From assembly GCA_003451785.1 (NCBI GenBank), contig DMJL01000284.1, positions 1 to 22,446 of the forward strand: a stretch of 22,446 bases of DNA, read 5' to 3'. The notes under the pieces were generated by a model. That model searched no databases and was not told where the DNA came from. It saw only the letters and a program-made list of their open reading frames with translations. The position numbers and the translations under genes are program-made. This DNA is from Bacteroidales bacterium (GTDB lineage Bacteria; Bacteroidota; Bacteroidia; Bacteroidales; UBA7960). This document shows positions 15,666 through 22,446 of this stretch, piece by piece (positions within the stretch are counted from its first letter, which is position 1; the number at the start of each line of letters is the position of its first letter).

Positions 15666-16120
15666 GCAAGGTGTTGTTATAGATTATTGCAGACGAAATT
15701 TGCAATCATACTATAAATGGGGGTCTTCCATTAGGTCAAGATTACAAAATACCAATCTAAGATAGCAGGCTAAGGTTCTACTTATTGAAGCCGAAGTACC
15801 AAAACTCGGAAATACTTAACATCACACCTTTAGAAATGCGTCTTGCAAAACTCTAACAACTCCGACCTATAGTTCGGGGCAAGAAATGACTGAACTTGCA
15901 ATACTTGCAACACTTACAACTATTACAACTATTACAACCATTAAACCTACTACAACCCTTACAACAATCTACTCATCTCAGCATTTTTCGACATTCCCCT
16001 ATCTCCCACCTAAGGGAAATTAGTCCTTTTGGCTGTTAGCTAGCAGCAAACAACCAAAGCACATTTCAATAGATTTAAACATCCATAATTTACTAAAACA
16101 GAACTAATCAAGTTAAGAAG
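15666..16120. other. Intergenic stretch with a degenerate minisatellite
   Basis: This gap separates the converging YceI gene and redox operon. It holds the 9-bp tandem repeat at 15894-15965. No other supported gene or site was seen. A near-palindrome at 16032-16047 (GCTGTTAGCTAGCAGC) is too compact to judge. Confidence 0.5.
15894..15965. repeat. 9-bp degenerate tandem repeat, eight units
   Basis: Eight successive 9-base units fit NNTTACAAC loosely: ACTTGCAAT, ACTTGCAAC, ACTTACAAC, TATTACAAC (twice), CATTAAACC, TACTACAAC and CCTTACAAC. The array is within a possible 45-codon frame (15886-16023) rich in Thr, Ile and Leu, but that frame has no other support. Confidence 0.75.
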
Positions 16121-17707
16121 TTAAAATGGAAACTCTTCCAATTCTTCTTTTCGAGGACCATCGCTCTGGGGTATTGCTTGAGCGGTATTGTGTACGGTGT
16201 TGGCTTCCACATAAATAGCCTTGTAGGGATATGTTGGGCAAGCAAATTCGCAAGCTCCGCAGCCAATACATAGGTCGGGGGTAACTTCCGGCAGCCAAAG
16301 CCCATCCCACTCCACCATATCCACTGCTTTGGTGGGGCAATGCTCCGAACATGCGCCGCAATCGGTACGGTCAACGGTAACAATGCAGCTTTCTACCATA
16401 AACCGCGCTATGCCCAATTGTATTACTTGCTTTTGTTCCAATGTTTGGGGCTTAATGGCACCACTTGGACAAACCAAGGTGCATTCCACACAGTCGAAGT
16501 TGCAGAAGCTCCTATGAAAATCCAACTTGGGCTGCATTATTCCTTGCAGACCATGATCCATAAATGTTGGAACGATGACATTTTTGGGGCATACGCCTAC
16601 ACACATATAACATGCCGTGCAATGTGAAGTGAAGTGTTCGTAGCTGATAGAGCCTGGCGGTACTATTGGCAAAGTAGTACCCGTGGGCACCATTCCCGGC
16701 AAGCTCATACCTTGTCCTTTTGCCGAGCCTTTGAGCAATGGTAATGTTAGCAAACCGCCAATTGCAGTGAGCATAAACTGCCTGCGTTTGGTGTTTTCCG
16801 GCACTGCGGATTCGGCAACTTTTACAATTTCTTTTTGCGTGCTATAGTATAATCCATTGCCACTACAAGCAGCAAAACAATTAAAACAACTTACACAACG
16901 GTTATGGTCAATAGTTTTGGTTCGGCTATTTAGGCACTCTGCCTTACACACTCGCTCGCACTTACCACACAGGGTACATGCATCGTGGTTGAAAGTAATC
17001 TTAAAAACCTGTTGGTGTGCTGCCAAACTTAGGGCGGAACCTGCTGGGCAAATGGTGTTGCAGAACAATCTTCCACGCCAAACCGACATTACCACGAGGG
17101 AAATAAAAACCAATGAAGAAACAGCAACTATCTCAGCTGAAAGCGATGGGGTGAAGATGGGGTCAACGGTATAAATGTAAAAACGCTCTAAGAAAAATGC
17201 CAACTGATTGTTGAGCCAATGATAAGCAGGCTTGAACAAGCTAACAGTAATCCTTCCAAAATTGGAAAAAGGGTCCAATAAGTTTACCAACATCAGACTG
17301 CCTGAAAACCATAAAATTAGCGTCAATGCAAGAAGTGTATATCTGAGTATGTATTTCTGATTGCCGGAGTAAATAAATTTTCTATCTTTCCTTTTTTTGA
17401 ATGGTCGTGCAATGGCAATAAAAATATCCTGCAAAGTACCCAACGGACAAATAGAACTGCAATAGATTCTACCAAATAGCCAAGTTAATAACAGCATTAA
17501 TGCGAACCCTAAGCCCGAAACCGCAAAGAACATTGCCATAAACCGCATTGCCGATGGTATGATTTGCAATCGCCCAAGTAAATCGGTAATTTCAATTAAA
17601 ATTGACGGTCTAACATTGAGAAAAACAAGTAGGAAGGCGACAAAAACAAATAGAGAAACAACTATTCGAATTTTGCGCAAATGGGGTAGAAAAGATATTT
17701 TTTGCAT
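16121..17707 (-). CDS. NapH-like membrane protein with six [4Fe-4S] motifs
   Basis: A 528-residue protein. The first 230 residues hold about four or five membrane helices (near 14-31, 54-78, 121-141 and 190-210) and two CxxxCP motifs (Cys83/87 and Cys216/220) typical of NapH, NosR and CcoG relatives. Two ferredoxin clusters follow: Cys244/247/250/254 and Cys271/274/277/281. Next comes an internal twin-arginine motif KRRQFM (307-312) and a hydrophobic stretch to about 326. Four further clusters start at Cys363, Cys402, Cys441 and Cys480. It looks like a NapH part fused to a NapG/MauM-like Tat-targeted ferredoxin. Its ATG shares one base with the stop of the DUF362 gene (TAATG), so the two are coupled. 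The electron donor and acceptor are unknown. Confidence 0.85.
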   Translation of the reverse strand: MQKISFLPHLRKIRIVVSLFVFVAFLLVFLNVRPSILIEITDLLGRLQIIPSAMRFMAMFFAVSGLGFALMLLLTWLFGRIYCSSICPLGTLQDIFIAIARPFKKRKDRKFIYSGNQKYILRYTLLALTLILWFSGSLMLVNLLDPFSNFGRITVSLFKPAYHWLNNQLAFFLERFYIYTVDPIFTPSLSAEIVAVSSLVFISLVVMSVWRGRLFCNTICPAGSALSLAAHQQVFKITFNHDACTLCGKCERVCKAECLNSRTKTIDHNRCVSCFNCFAACSGNGLYYSTQKEIVKVAESAVPENTKRRQFMLTAIGGLLTLPLLKGSAKGQGMSLPGMVPTGTTLPIVPPGSISYEHFTSHCTACYMCVGVCPKNVIVPTFMDHGLQGIMQPKLDFHRSFCNFDCVECTLVCPSGAIKPQTLEQKQVIQLGIARFMVESCIVTVDRTDCGACSEHCPTKAVDMVEWDGLWLPEVTPDLCIGCGACEFACPTYPYKAIYVEANTVHNTAQAIPQSDGPRKEELEEFPF

Positions 17708-18627
17708 TATAAGGCTATACGGCTAATGTTTAGTTTTTCGAGGTCTATTTCTCCAATGTTCATTTCGGCTCCAATCCTAATATGCCCGACATCGCTGGGT
17801 TGAGCTCCAAAAATAAGGGTACTCGCAGCGTCAGTAGCCACAATATCTTTCGAGACTACAAGGCTGCGCATTCGAGCAAGATCGGCTTCCGAAACACCTC
17901 GAGGGCCATTGCGAGTCATTACTAAATACGCATCCACAATATTGAGATCGGGTGCCCTATAAAGGCAAATATCTGCAATACATTGATGGAGATCGTTTCG
18001 ATGGAAAAACCGCCTATCCCAAACAATGCCCATTAAGTTTTTCATGGCAATAGTTACTGTGGTACTAGCATGATGTTTGAGTACGGGCACATTGATAAAG
18101 ACATCGGCTTCGAGAATATGGTGGTGAATTTTGGTTGTTTGTAGCCGACGCGCACCCTGAATTTGAACATCTCTATAGTCTCTTTCAAGGTTTGCAGGAA
18201 CAACCAATGCGCCTGCTTCCCTTGCTGCCTTTTCAATGCCGCTGGTTTCGTATGCCCTTTGCCATTGGTCAACGGTATGGTCAAAGACAAAAACCCGCGA
18301 AGCACCTGCTGCAATACAATCGCGCACAATAGCACCCACAAGCTCAGGATTGGTATTGGCTGCCCTTTCGGGTGTAACATCCCATGCCATATTAGGTTTT
18401 ACAACCACTCGTTGCCCACGGCGTACAATGGATTGCATCCCACCCATCTCACGCATGGCACGCCTATACATGGTTACAATGTCGCCTCCCCTTACCGCAA
18501 CCAAGTCGGGAGTCCTACCGGCTGGCCGTTGACCAAATGCTTTCTGAATCCGACCCAAAGCAGCACCAAATGCAACACTAAGCGTTGTGTAGAGAACACT
18601 TTTTTTAATAAAATCGCGCCTTTTCAT
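17707..18627 (-). CDS. Tat-exported DUF362 protein
   Basis: A 306-residue protein that starts with a twin-arginine signal (KRRDFIKK at 2-9), a hydrophobic stretch to about 24 and a likely cut near Ala30. The rest matches the DUF362 family: VVVKPNMAW (about 73-81), the AANTNPELVGAIVRD stretch, then DVFINVPVLKHHAS and MKNLMGIVWDRRFFH. Some DUF362 proteins carry their own ferredoxin domain; this one does not, but it is translationally coupled to a six-cluster iron-sulphur membrane protein. Export of a folded, probably cofactor-bearing protein as the periplasmic partner of that redox protein is the likely arrangement. The chemistry of DUF362 is not established. Confidence 0.85.
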   Translation of the reverse strand: MKRRDFIKKSVLYTTLSVAFGAALGRIQKAFGQRPAGRTPDLVAVRGGDIVTMYRRAMREMGGMQSIVRRGQRVVVKPNMAWDVTPERAANTNPELVGAIVRDCIAAGASRVFVFDHTVDQWQRAYETSGIEKAAREAGALVVPANLERDYRDVQIQGARRLQTTKIHHHILEADVFINVPVLKHHASTTVTIAMKNLMGIVWDRRFFHRNDLHQCIADICLYRAPDLNIVDAYLVMTRNGPRGVSEADLARMRSLVVSKDIVATDAASTLIFGAQPSDVGHIRIGAEMNIGEIDLEKLNISRIAL

Positions 18628-19354
18628 TTTATATTTTTTTAAAAAATTCCGATTCGTGGTACTCGCCTCTTAATGGACTATTATTTGATAAGATAGTTAC
18701 TTTTTTTCAAAACAATGCCTTCATTTCATCCAGTATTTCACCTTTAAGTTAACGGAATGTCTTGTTTCATTATTTCAAACCAATTGAAATTTTGCTGGCA
18801 CTACCATATTCTGTCTTTTAGTCTATGTGCCTTTTGCTAAATTTCAAGAATGTAAAATTCTCATAGAACAAATCATCATTTAAAAAGAGCACTTAGACTA
18901 ACAGATGCATTGTGGTTAGCTTGGATTGCCACAATAACCATCACACAATCACCATTTCCACCATATTTTATATTATCCGCTTTCAACAATCTGAGCAACG
19001 CCTGACAATGACCTAAATTCCCTAACGCCTGTTGGGCAAAGATATTATTTTCGGGCAAATTATCTTATTTTTAGTTGAAGATTTACCCAAAGAACCCACA
19101 TTTTGAACCGCGTGTGGTGTTAGAAGTCTAAGAAAAACTAAAATCTTCAATGGTTTCACTACTGCTAGATAGCATCAGGATACCTTCCATAAGTTCTATG
19201 GAATCCGATGCTACCAATCGAAATCGGGTTGTTTTAATTCAAAAATATTGAAGGTGTAATGAAATAATTAGCCAAAAGAAATGCGCGGATATTAAAATTT
19301 TCACCAAGTTTGCGCAATGAAATTCAAAAGTTTGATAATCTACAACCATATGGT
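18628..19354. other. Long intergenic region between divergent operons
   Basis: It lies between the DUF362-NapH-like operon (-) and the transporter operon (+) and should hold both promoters, but no exact TAnnTTTG box was found for either. It contains the hairpin at 19170-19213. The 60-codon minus frame at 18876-19058 has no family look. Confidence 0.5.
19170..19213. promoter_or_regulatory. Long imperfect hairpin before transporter operon
   Basis: TAGCATC pairs with GATGCTA, GGA with TCC, and TTCCATA with TATGGAA around an AGTTC loop, making 17 base pairs with bulges A and TACC on one side. It lies about 140 bp before the transporter ATG. It may be a leader RNA structure, a protein-binding site or an old terminator. 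Downstream there is only a weak T-rich stretch. Confidence 0.5.
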
Positions 19355-20983
19355 ATGAGTAAAAGAAAGAAAACCAAGAAAGGCAATCTGAAATTGTTGA
19401 TTAGTTTGGTGTTCGCTGCAATTGGATTTGTAATTCCTTTGGTGGTAAGATTCGAAGGATTGTCGTTTGCAGGTCATGTGGCTCTGAGTATTTTTCTCAC
19501 TGCAGCAATCTTTTGGATATTCGAAACCATCCCCATCTATGCTACCTCGCTGCTGATAATTCTGCTTCAGGTATTTTTGCTAAGTACCCAAGGACCCTTG
19601 TTTAGTAGAGGTGAATTGCCAACCGCAACAGCAATTTTCGTAGAAGACAACCAATGGATTGTACCGCCTGATGTATTGCAAGAAAATCAATTGCATATAA
19701 AAACCGGCCCAAGAACCTACGAAACTATTGATGTGGAAGTATTGAACAGAATTCAGGGATTGGTAGTTTCTGATGCTTTAACAAGTGAAAGTCAGATAGT
19801 GTCGGATTCTCGAAGTCGTTTCTTGGGTTACACGCCTATAGCCTTTACCACATTCATTGGCACGCTTGCCAATCCTGTTATCATACTGTTCTTAGCAGGT
19901 TTCATGCTAGCTGCGGGAGCAGTAAAATACAACTTGGACAAGAATATCACCGGTCTGCTCTTAAAACCCTTTGGCAAGAAACCTTCGCTGATTGTGTTAG
20001 GTCTAATGTTTGTAACGGCATCCCTTTCTGCCTTTATGAGCAACACGGCGACTACGGCTATGATGATGACTGTAGCTTTGCCCATTGCCTTGCAGGTGGG
20101 GATGCAAGACAAGTTAAGGTCTTTGATTATTCTTAGTATTCCCATTGCGGCCAATTTGGGTGGGCTAATTACACCCATAGGAACGCCCCCAAATGCAATA
20201 GTAATATCTGCCCTTCAGCAGCAAGGTATAGACATAAACTTTGGTCAATGGGTTGGATTTATGCTTCCATTTGCACTTCTCATGTTGCTCATTTCGTGGG
20301 TTGGCTTGCGTACATTGTTTCCGCCAACCATCAAGGAGTTTCAATTAAACTTAGAGAGCCGATTCAATACTTCTTCAAAGGCCATTATACTTTATGGCTT
20401 CTTTGGTGCAACCGTGCTGCTATGGGTTACCGAAGGGCTTCACGGAATTCCAAATGGGATTGTTGCCTTTGTCCCCATAGCCGGGCTAACCCTAACGAGT
20501 GCATTAACAACAGAAGACATTAGAAAACTCCCCTGGGAGGTACTTTGGTTGGTGGCTGGGGGTATAGCATTGGGTTTAAGCATGGAGAACACTGGTCTTG
20601 CTGCTTGGTTTGTGTCTGGCGTGGCATGGGAACAACTACCACAATTGGCACTCCTGATGGTTTTTGGCTTGTTGGCCTATGGTTTTTCGGTTTTTCTTTC
20701 CAATACTGTAGCAGCAACCTTACTTATTCCTATAGCTGTAAGCATTGCAGTTTCGGGGGTGGCAGGTCCCAACTACAACCTTGGTCTTGCTGCTTTGGTG
20801 ATTGGTGCCGCTTGCAGCCTAGCCATGGTTTTACCAATCTCTACTCCACCAAACGCCATAGCCATGAGTACTGGTTTGATTAAGACTTCCGAAATGGTAA
20901 GGATTGGGCTATTGGTGGGCTTTATAGGCTTGGTAGCTACTCTACTGTTTTCATTTTTGGTTTGGCCTATGTTTTTAATGTAA
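19355..20983 (+). CDS. DASS/SLC13-family sodium-anion symporter
   Basis: A 542-residue membrane protein with about eleven helices and the inverted repeat of the DASS family. Each half has an SNT motif (Ser229-Asn230-Thr231 in FMSNTATTAMM, Ser449-Asn450-Thr451 in FLSNTVAATLL) and a following TPPNA loop (277-281 and 497-501). In VcINDY and human relatives these bind Na+ and the carboxylate or sulphate substrate. Unusually, a hydrophilic insertion of about 75 residues (about 82-157) follows the second or third helix. The ATG at 19355 was chosen; a TTG at 19310 is in frame but would add residues unlike the family. It is followed after 10 bp by the receiver gene. The substrate cannot be told from sequence. 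Confidence 0.9.
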   Translation: MSKRKKTKKGNLKLLISLVFAAIGFVIPLVVRFEGLSFAGHVALSIFLTAAIFWIFETIPIYATSLLIILLQVFLLSTQGPLFSRGELPTATAIFVEDNQWIVPPDVLQENQLHIKTGPRTYETIDVEVLNRIQGLVVSDALTSESQIVSDSRSRFLGYTPIAFTTFIGTLANPVIILFLAGFMLAAGAVKYNLDKNITGLLLKPFGKKPSLIVLGLMFVTASLSAFMSNTATTAMMMTVALPIALQVGMQDKLRSLIILSIPIAANLGGLITPIGTPPNAIVISALQQQGIDINFGQWVGFMLPFALLMLLISWVGLRTLFPPTIKEFQLNLESRFNTSSKAIILYGFFGATVLLWVTEGLHGIPNGIVAFVPIAGLTLTSALTTEDIRKLPWEVLWLVAGGIALGLSMENTGLAAWFVSGVAWEQLPQLALLMVFGLLAYGFSVFLSNTVAATLLIPIAVSIAVSGVAGPNYNLGLAALVIGAACSLAMVLPISTPPNAIAMSTGLIKTSEMVRIGLLVGFIGLVATLLFSFLVWPMFLM

Positions 20984-20993
20984 ATATAATTTT

Positions 20994-21482
20994 ATGAGCA
21001 GCATTTATATAGTTTGTATAGACGATGAGCATCAGGTACTCGATGTCCTTATTAAAGACCTTGAAGGTTTGGAAGAAGTTTTTCCCATCGAAGTTGCTTC
21101 TTCCGTACCTGAAGCCAGGATTCTTTTTGCAGAAATCCTAAAATCCGGCAATAGGATTGGTCTGGTAGTATGCGACCATATTATGCCGGGCGAATATGGG
21201 GTGGATCTTCTTGTGGAAATGCAAAACAAAGAAGAAACCAAGGCTACACGCAAAATACTGCTCACAGGGCAAGCCGGTCTCGACGACACCATAAATGCTG
21301 TAAACAATGCTCGATTGAACCATTACATAGCAAAACCATGGAATCCGGACTATCTGCTTAAAGTAGCAAAAAACGAACTTACAAGCTATGTGTTGGAGCA
21401 CGAAAAAGACCTGCTTCAGTATATGAGATTGCTGGATTCTACTCGAATTCAGGACGCTATTCGTAATCGTGGATATATTTAA
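20994..21482 (+). CDS. Stand-alone response regulator receiver protein
   Basis: A 162-residue protein with one receiver domain (about 3-125). It has the acidic pocket Asp10/Asp11/Glu12, the phosphoacceptor Asp61 in VVCDHIMPGEYG, the switch Thr91 in LLTGQ and Lys114 in YIAKPW. The last 35 residues form a helix without a recognised DNA-binding or enzymatic output. It therefore probably works by protein contact, for example on the kinase encoded next or on the transporter. It lies 10 bp after the DASS gene and about 11 bp before the kinase, in one apparent operon. Confidence 0.92.
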   Translation: MSSIYIVCIDDEHQVLDVLIKDLEGLEEVFPIEVASSVPEARILFAEILKSGNRIGLVVCDHIMPGEYGVDLLVEMQNKEETKATRKILLTGQAGLDDTINAVNNARLNHYIAKPWNPDYLLKVAKNELTSYVLEHEKDLLQYMRLLDSTRIQDAIRNRGYI

Positions 21483-21493
21483 CAACCATTTTT

Positions 21494-22446
21494 TTGATTC
21501 TGCAGTTGAAAACACCTCGCCATAGCATTTTCAATAGTGAAGTATTTGTTGGAGCTATTAAAAACCTTCTCCCCGAATCGGCTTTTATACAAGGTATGTT
21601 GCAAACCTTCACCGAGGGGCAAATTATTCTTAAAGAAGGTTCTTACAACGATAGCCTGTATATCATCTTGGATGGGGAAGTTGTAATGGAAAAGGGCGAC
21701 TCACAAAAAAGCACACTCATTGATATACAAGGACCCGGTGATTTCTTTGGCTTGCTCTCATTTCACACAGGGGAGCAAGTATTCACCACCTCCATTGCCC
21801 ATACCAATGTAAGCCTTTTATTGGTGAATCATAAGAATTTTGATGAGTTGGTTCAACGATATCCAAACTTGAGTCAGGCTCTAAATGGTTTGATTTTTTC
21901 AAACCTTGCTAATCGCTATCGCAGAGTAGTTTCTCTCCATGTGGAAATTGATTATTTAACCAGAGAGTTAAATAATGAAAAAGAGCAATTACAGAGTACC
22001 ATCATACAGCTTGAGGAAACCCGGACCACATTAGTATCTCAAGAAAAGATGGCAATTCTTGGACAATTAACAGCAGGATTGGCACACGAAATGAACAATC
22101 CGGCATCGGCTTTGCTGCGATCGGTAGATTTTTTGAATACCAATTTGCCAATAATGTTGGAAATGGCAAGCCAAACACCGGAGCAAAAGCTATTAAAATA
22201 CTTCTTCGAATGTGGTCAGAAAAGAGTGTTTATTAGTTCTGAAGAACAAAGGGAAAAAACCCGACTGCTATCCGATCAGTACCCCCACCTTCAAAGAGCC
22301 CAAATCAGAGTTCTATCAGATATGACCACGGAGTCATTCAATTTGATTCAGCCCTATGCCCGTAATTTAAAGAAACAACAGCATCTGAATATTTTTATTG
22401 ATGCATTTCAGGCAGGTGTGTTTGTAAACAGCATACGAATATCTGC
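21494..22446 (+). CDS. cNMP-domain histidine kinase, cut by window edge
   Basis: The frame is open from the receiver stop to the window end, over 317 codons. From about residue 25 it has a cNMP-like beta-roll (FTEGQIILKEGSYNDSLYII, then LDGEVVMEKG and GPGDFFGLLSF). A coiled coil follows (LTRELNNEKEQLQSTIIQLE), then a HisKA H-box (GQLTAGLAHEMNNPAS) whose His codon is at 22085-22087. The ATP-binding domain lies mostly beyond the window. The usual FGE..R.A phosphate-binding cassette of cAMP receptors reads FGLL...TTSIA, lacking the Glu and Arg, so it may not bind a cyclic nucleotide. The first ATG is at 21596, but that would cut into the cNMP fold, so a TTG at 21494 (or 21506) is preferred. The receiver protein upstream is its likely partner. 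Confidence 0.85.
   Translation, partial: MILQLKTPRHSIFNSEVFVGAIKNLLPESAFIQGMLQTFTEGQIILKEGSYNDSLYIILDGEVVMEKGDSQKSTLIDIQGPGDFFGLLSFHTGEQVFTTSIAHTNVSLLLVNHKNFDELVQRYPNLSQALNGLIFSNLANRYRRVVSLHVEIDYLTRELNNEKEQLQSTIIQLEETRTTLVSQEKMAILGQLTAGLAHEMNNPASALLRSVDFLNTNLPIMLEMASQTPEQKLLKYFFECGQKRVFISSEEQREKTRLLSDQYPHLQRAQIRVLSDMTTESFNLIQPYARNLKKQQHLNIFIDAFQAGVFVNSIRIS

Noticed and set aside
15886..16023. A 45-codon plus-strand frame over the 9-bp repeat
   Set aside because: The openness follows from the repeat itself. The rest of the peptide has no support, so it is kept only as part of the repeat finding.
16032..16047. A near-perfect 16-bp palindrome (GCTGTTAGCTAGCAGC) after the redox operon
   Set aside because: It leaves no room for a hairpin loop, has no T-run and occurs once, so no function can be supported.
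18876..19058. A 60-codon minus-strand frame in the large intergenic gap
   Set aside because: No promoter, partner or family pattern; likely chance.
19310..19354. A TTG start giving 15 extra residues on the DASS transporter
   Set aside because: The ATG at 19355 gives a normal N-terminus before the first helix, and the extra residues have no family support.

Overview
The window looks like a chromosomal segment of a Bacteroidota bacterium with moderate AT bias. Four things point there: TAnnTTTG -7 boxes sit before several genes, clear Shine-Dalgarno sites are rare, the V-type ATPase operon has the reduced E-x-A-B-D-I-K layout known from Bacteroidota and Chlamydiae, and the outer-membrane barrel and YceI-like lipoprotein are of Bacteroidota style. 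No rRNA, tRNA, CRISPR array or intact insertion sequence was seen.

Bases 1-5030 are an accessory island of small modules, nearly all on the minus strand. In transcription order they are: a dead HEPN/nucleotidyltransferase pair (5026-4485); an XRE-ImmA/IrrE metallopeptidase with a small unknown partner (4057-2380) behind two identical 12-bp palindromes; a proteasome-like Ntn hydrolase (2197-1394); a ParE-type toxin-antitoxin pair (1184-703); and an MntA/HepT-type pair running off the left edge (445-1). Between them lie a 90-bp direct repeat in two copies and a ~136-bp imperfect palindrome that resembles an integron attC site without matching its consensus. The layout suggests a cassette-like island.

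Bases 5272-5853 (+) encode a GC-rich lipoprotein that converges on a complete V-type ATPase operon (13422-5927, -), encoding E, a DUF2764 protein, A, B, D, I and K. A shared hairpin terminator separates the two. The K subunit has every residue used for Na+ coordination in the Enterococcus hirae rotor ring, so the machine is probably Na+-coupled.

Bases 13964-15611 (+) carry an outer-membrane barrel protein and a YceI-family lipoprotein with a strong terminator. A 9-bp degenerate tandem repeat follows. Bases 18627-16121 (-) hold a two-gene redox unit: a Tat-exported DUF362 protein and a NapH-like membrane protein with six [4Fe-4S] motifs and a second, internal twin-arginine motif. That arrangement suggests an electron conduit crossing the membrane.

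Bases 19355-22446 (+) are an apparent operon of a DASS/SLC13 anion transporter, a stand-alone receiver protein and a cNMP-domain histidine kinase that runs off the right edge. Together they could couple a transported anion to signalling.
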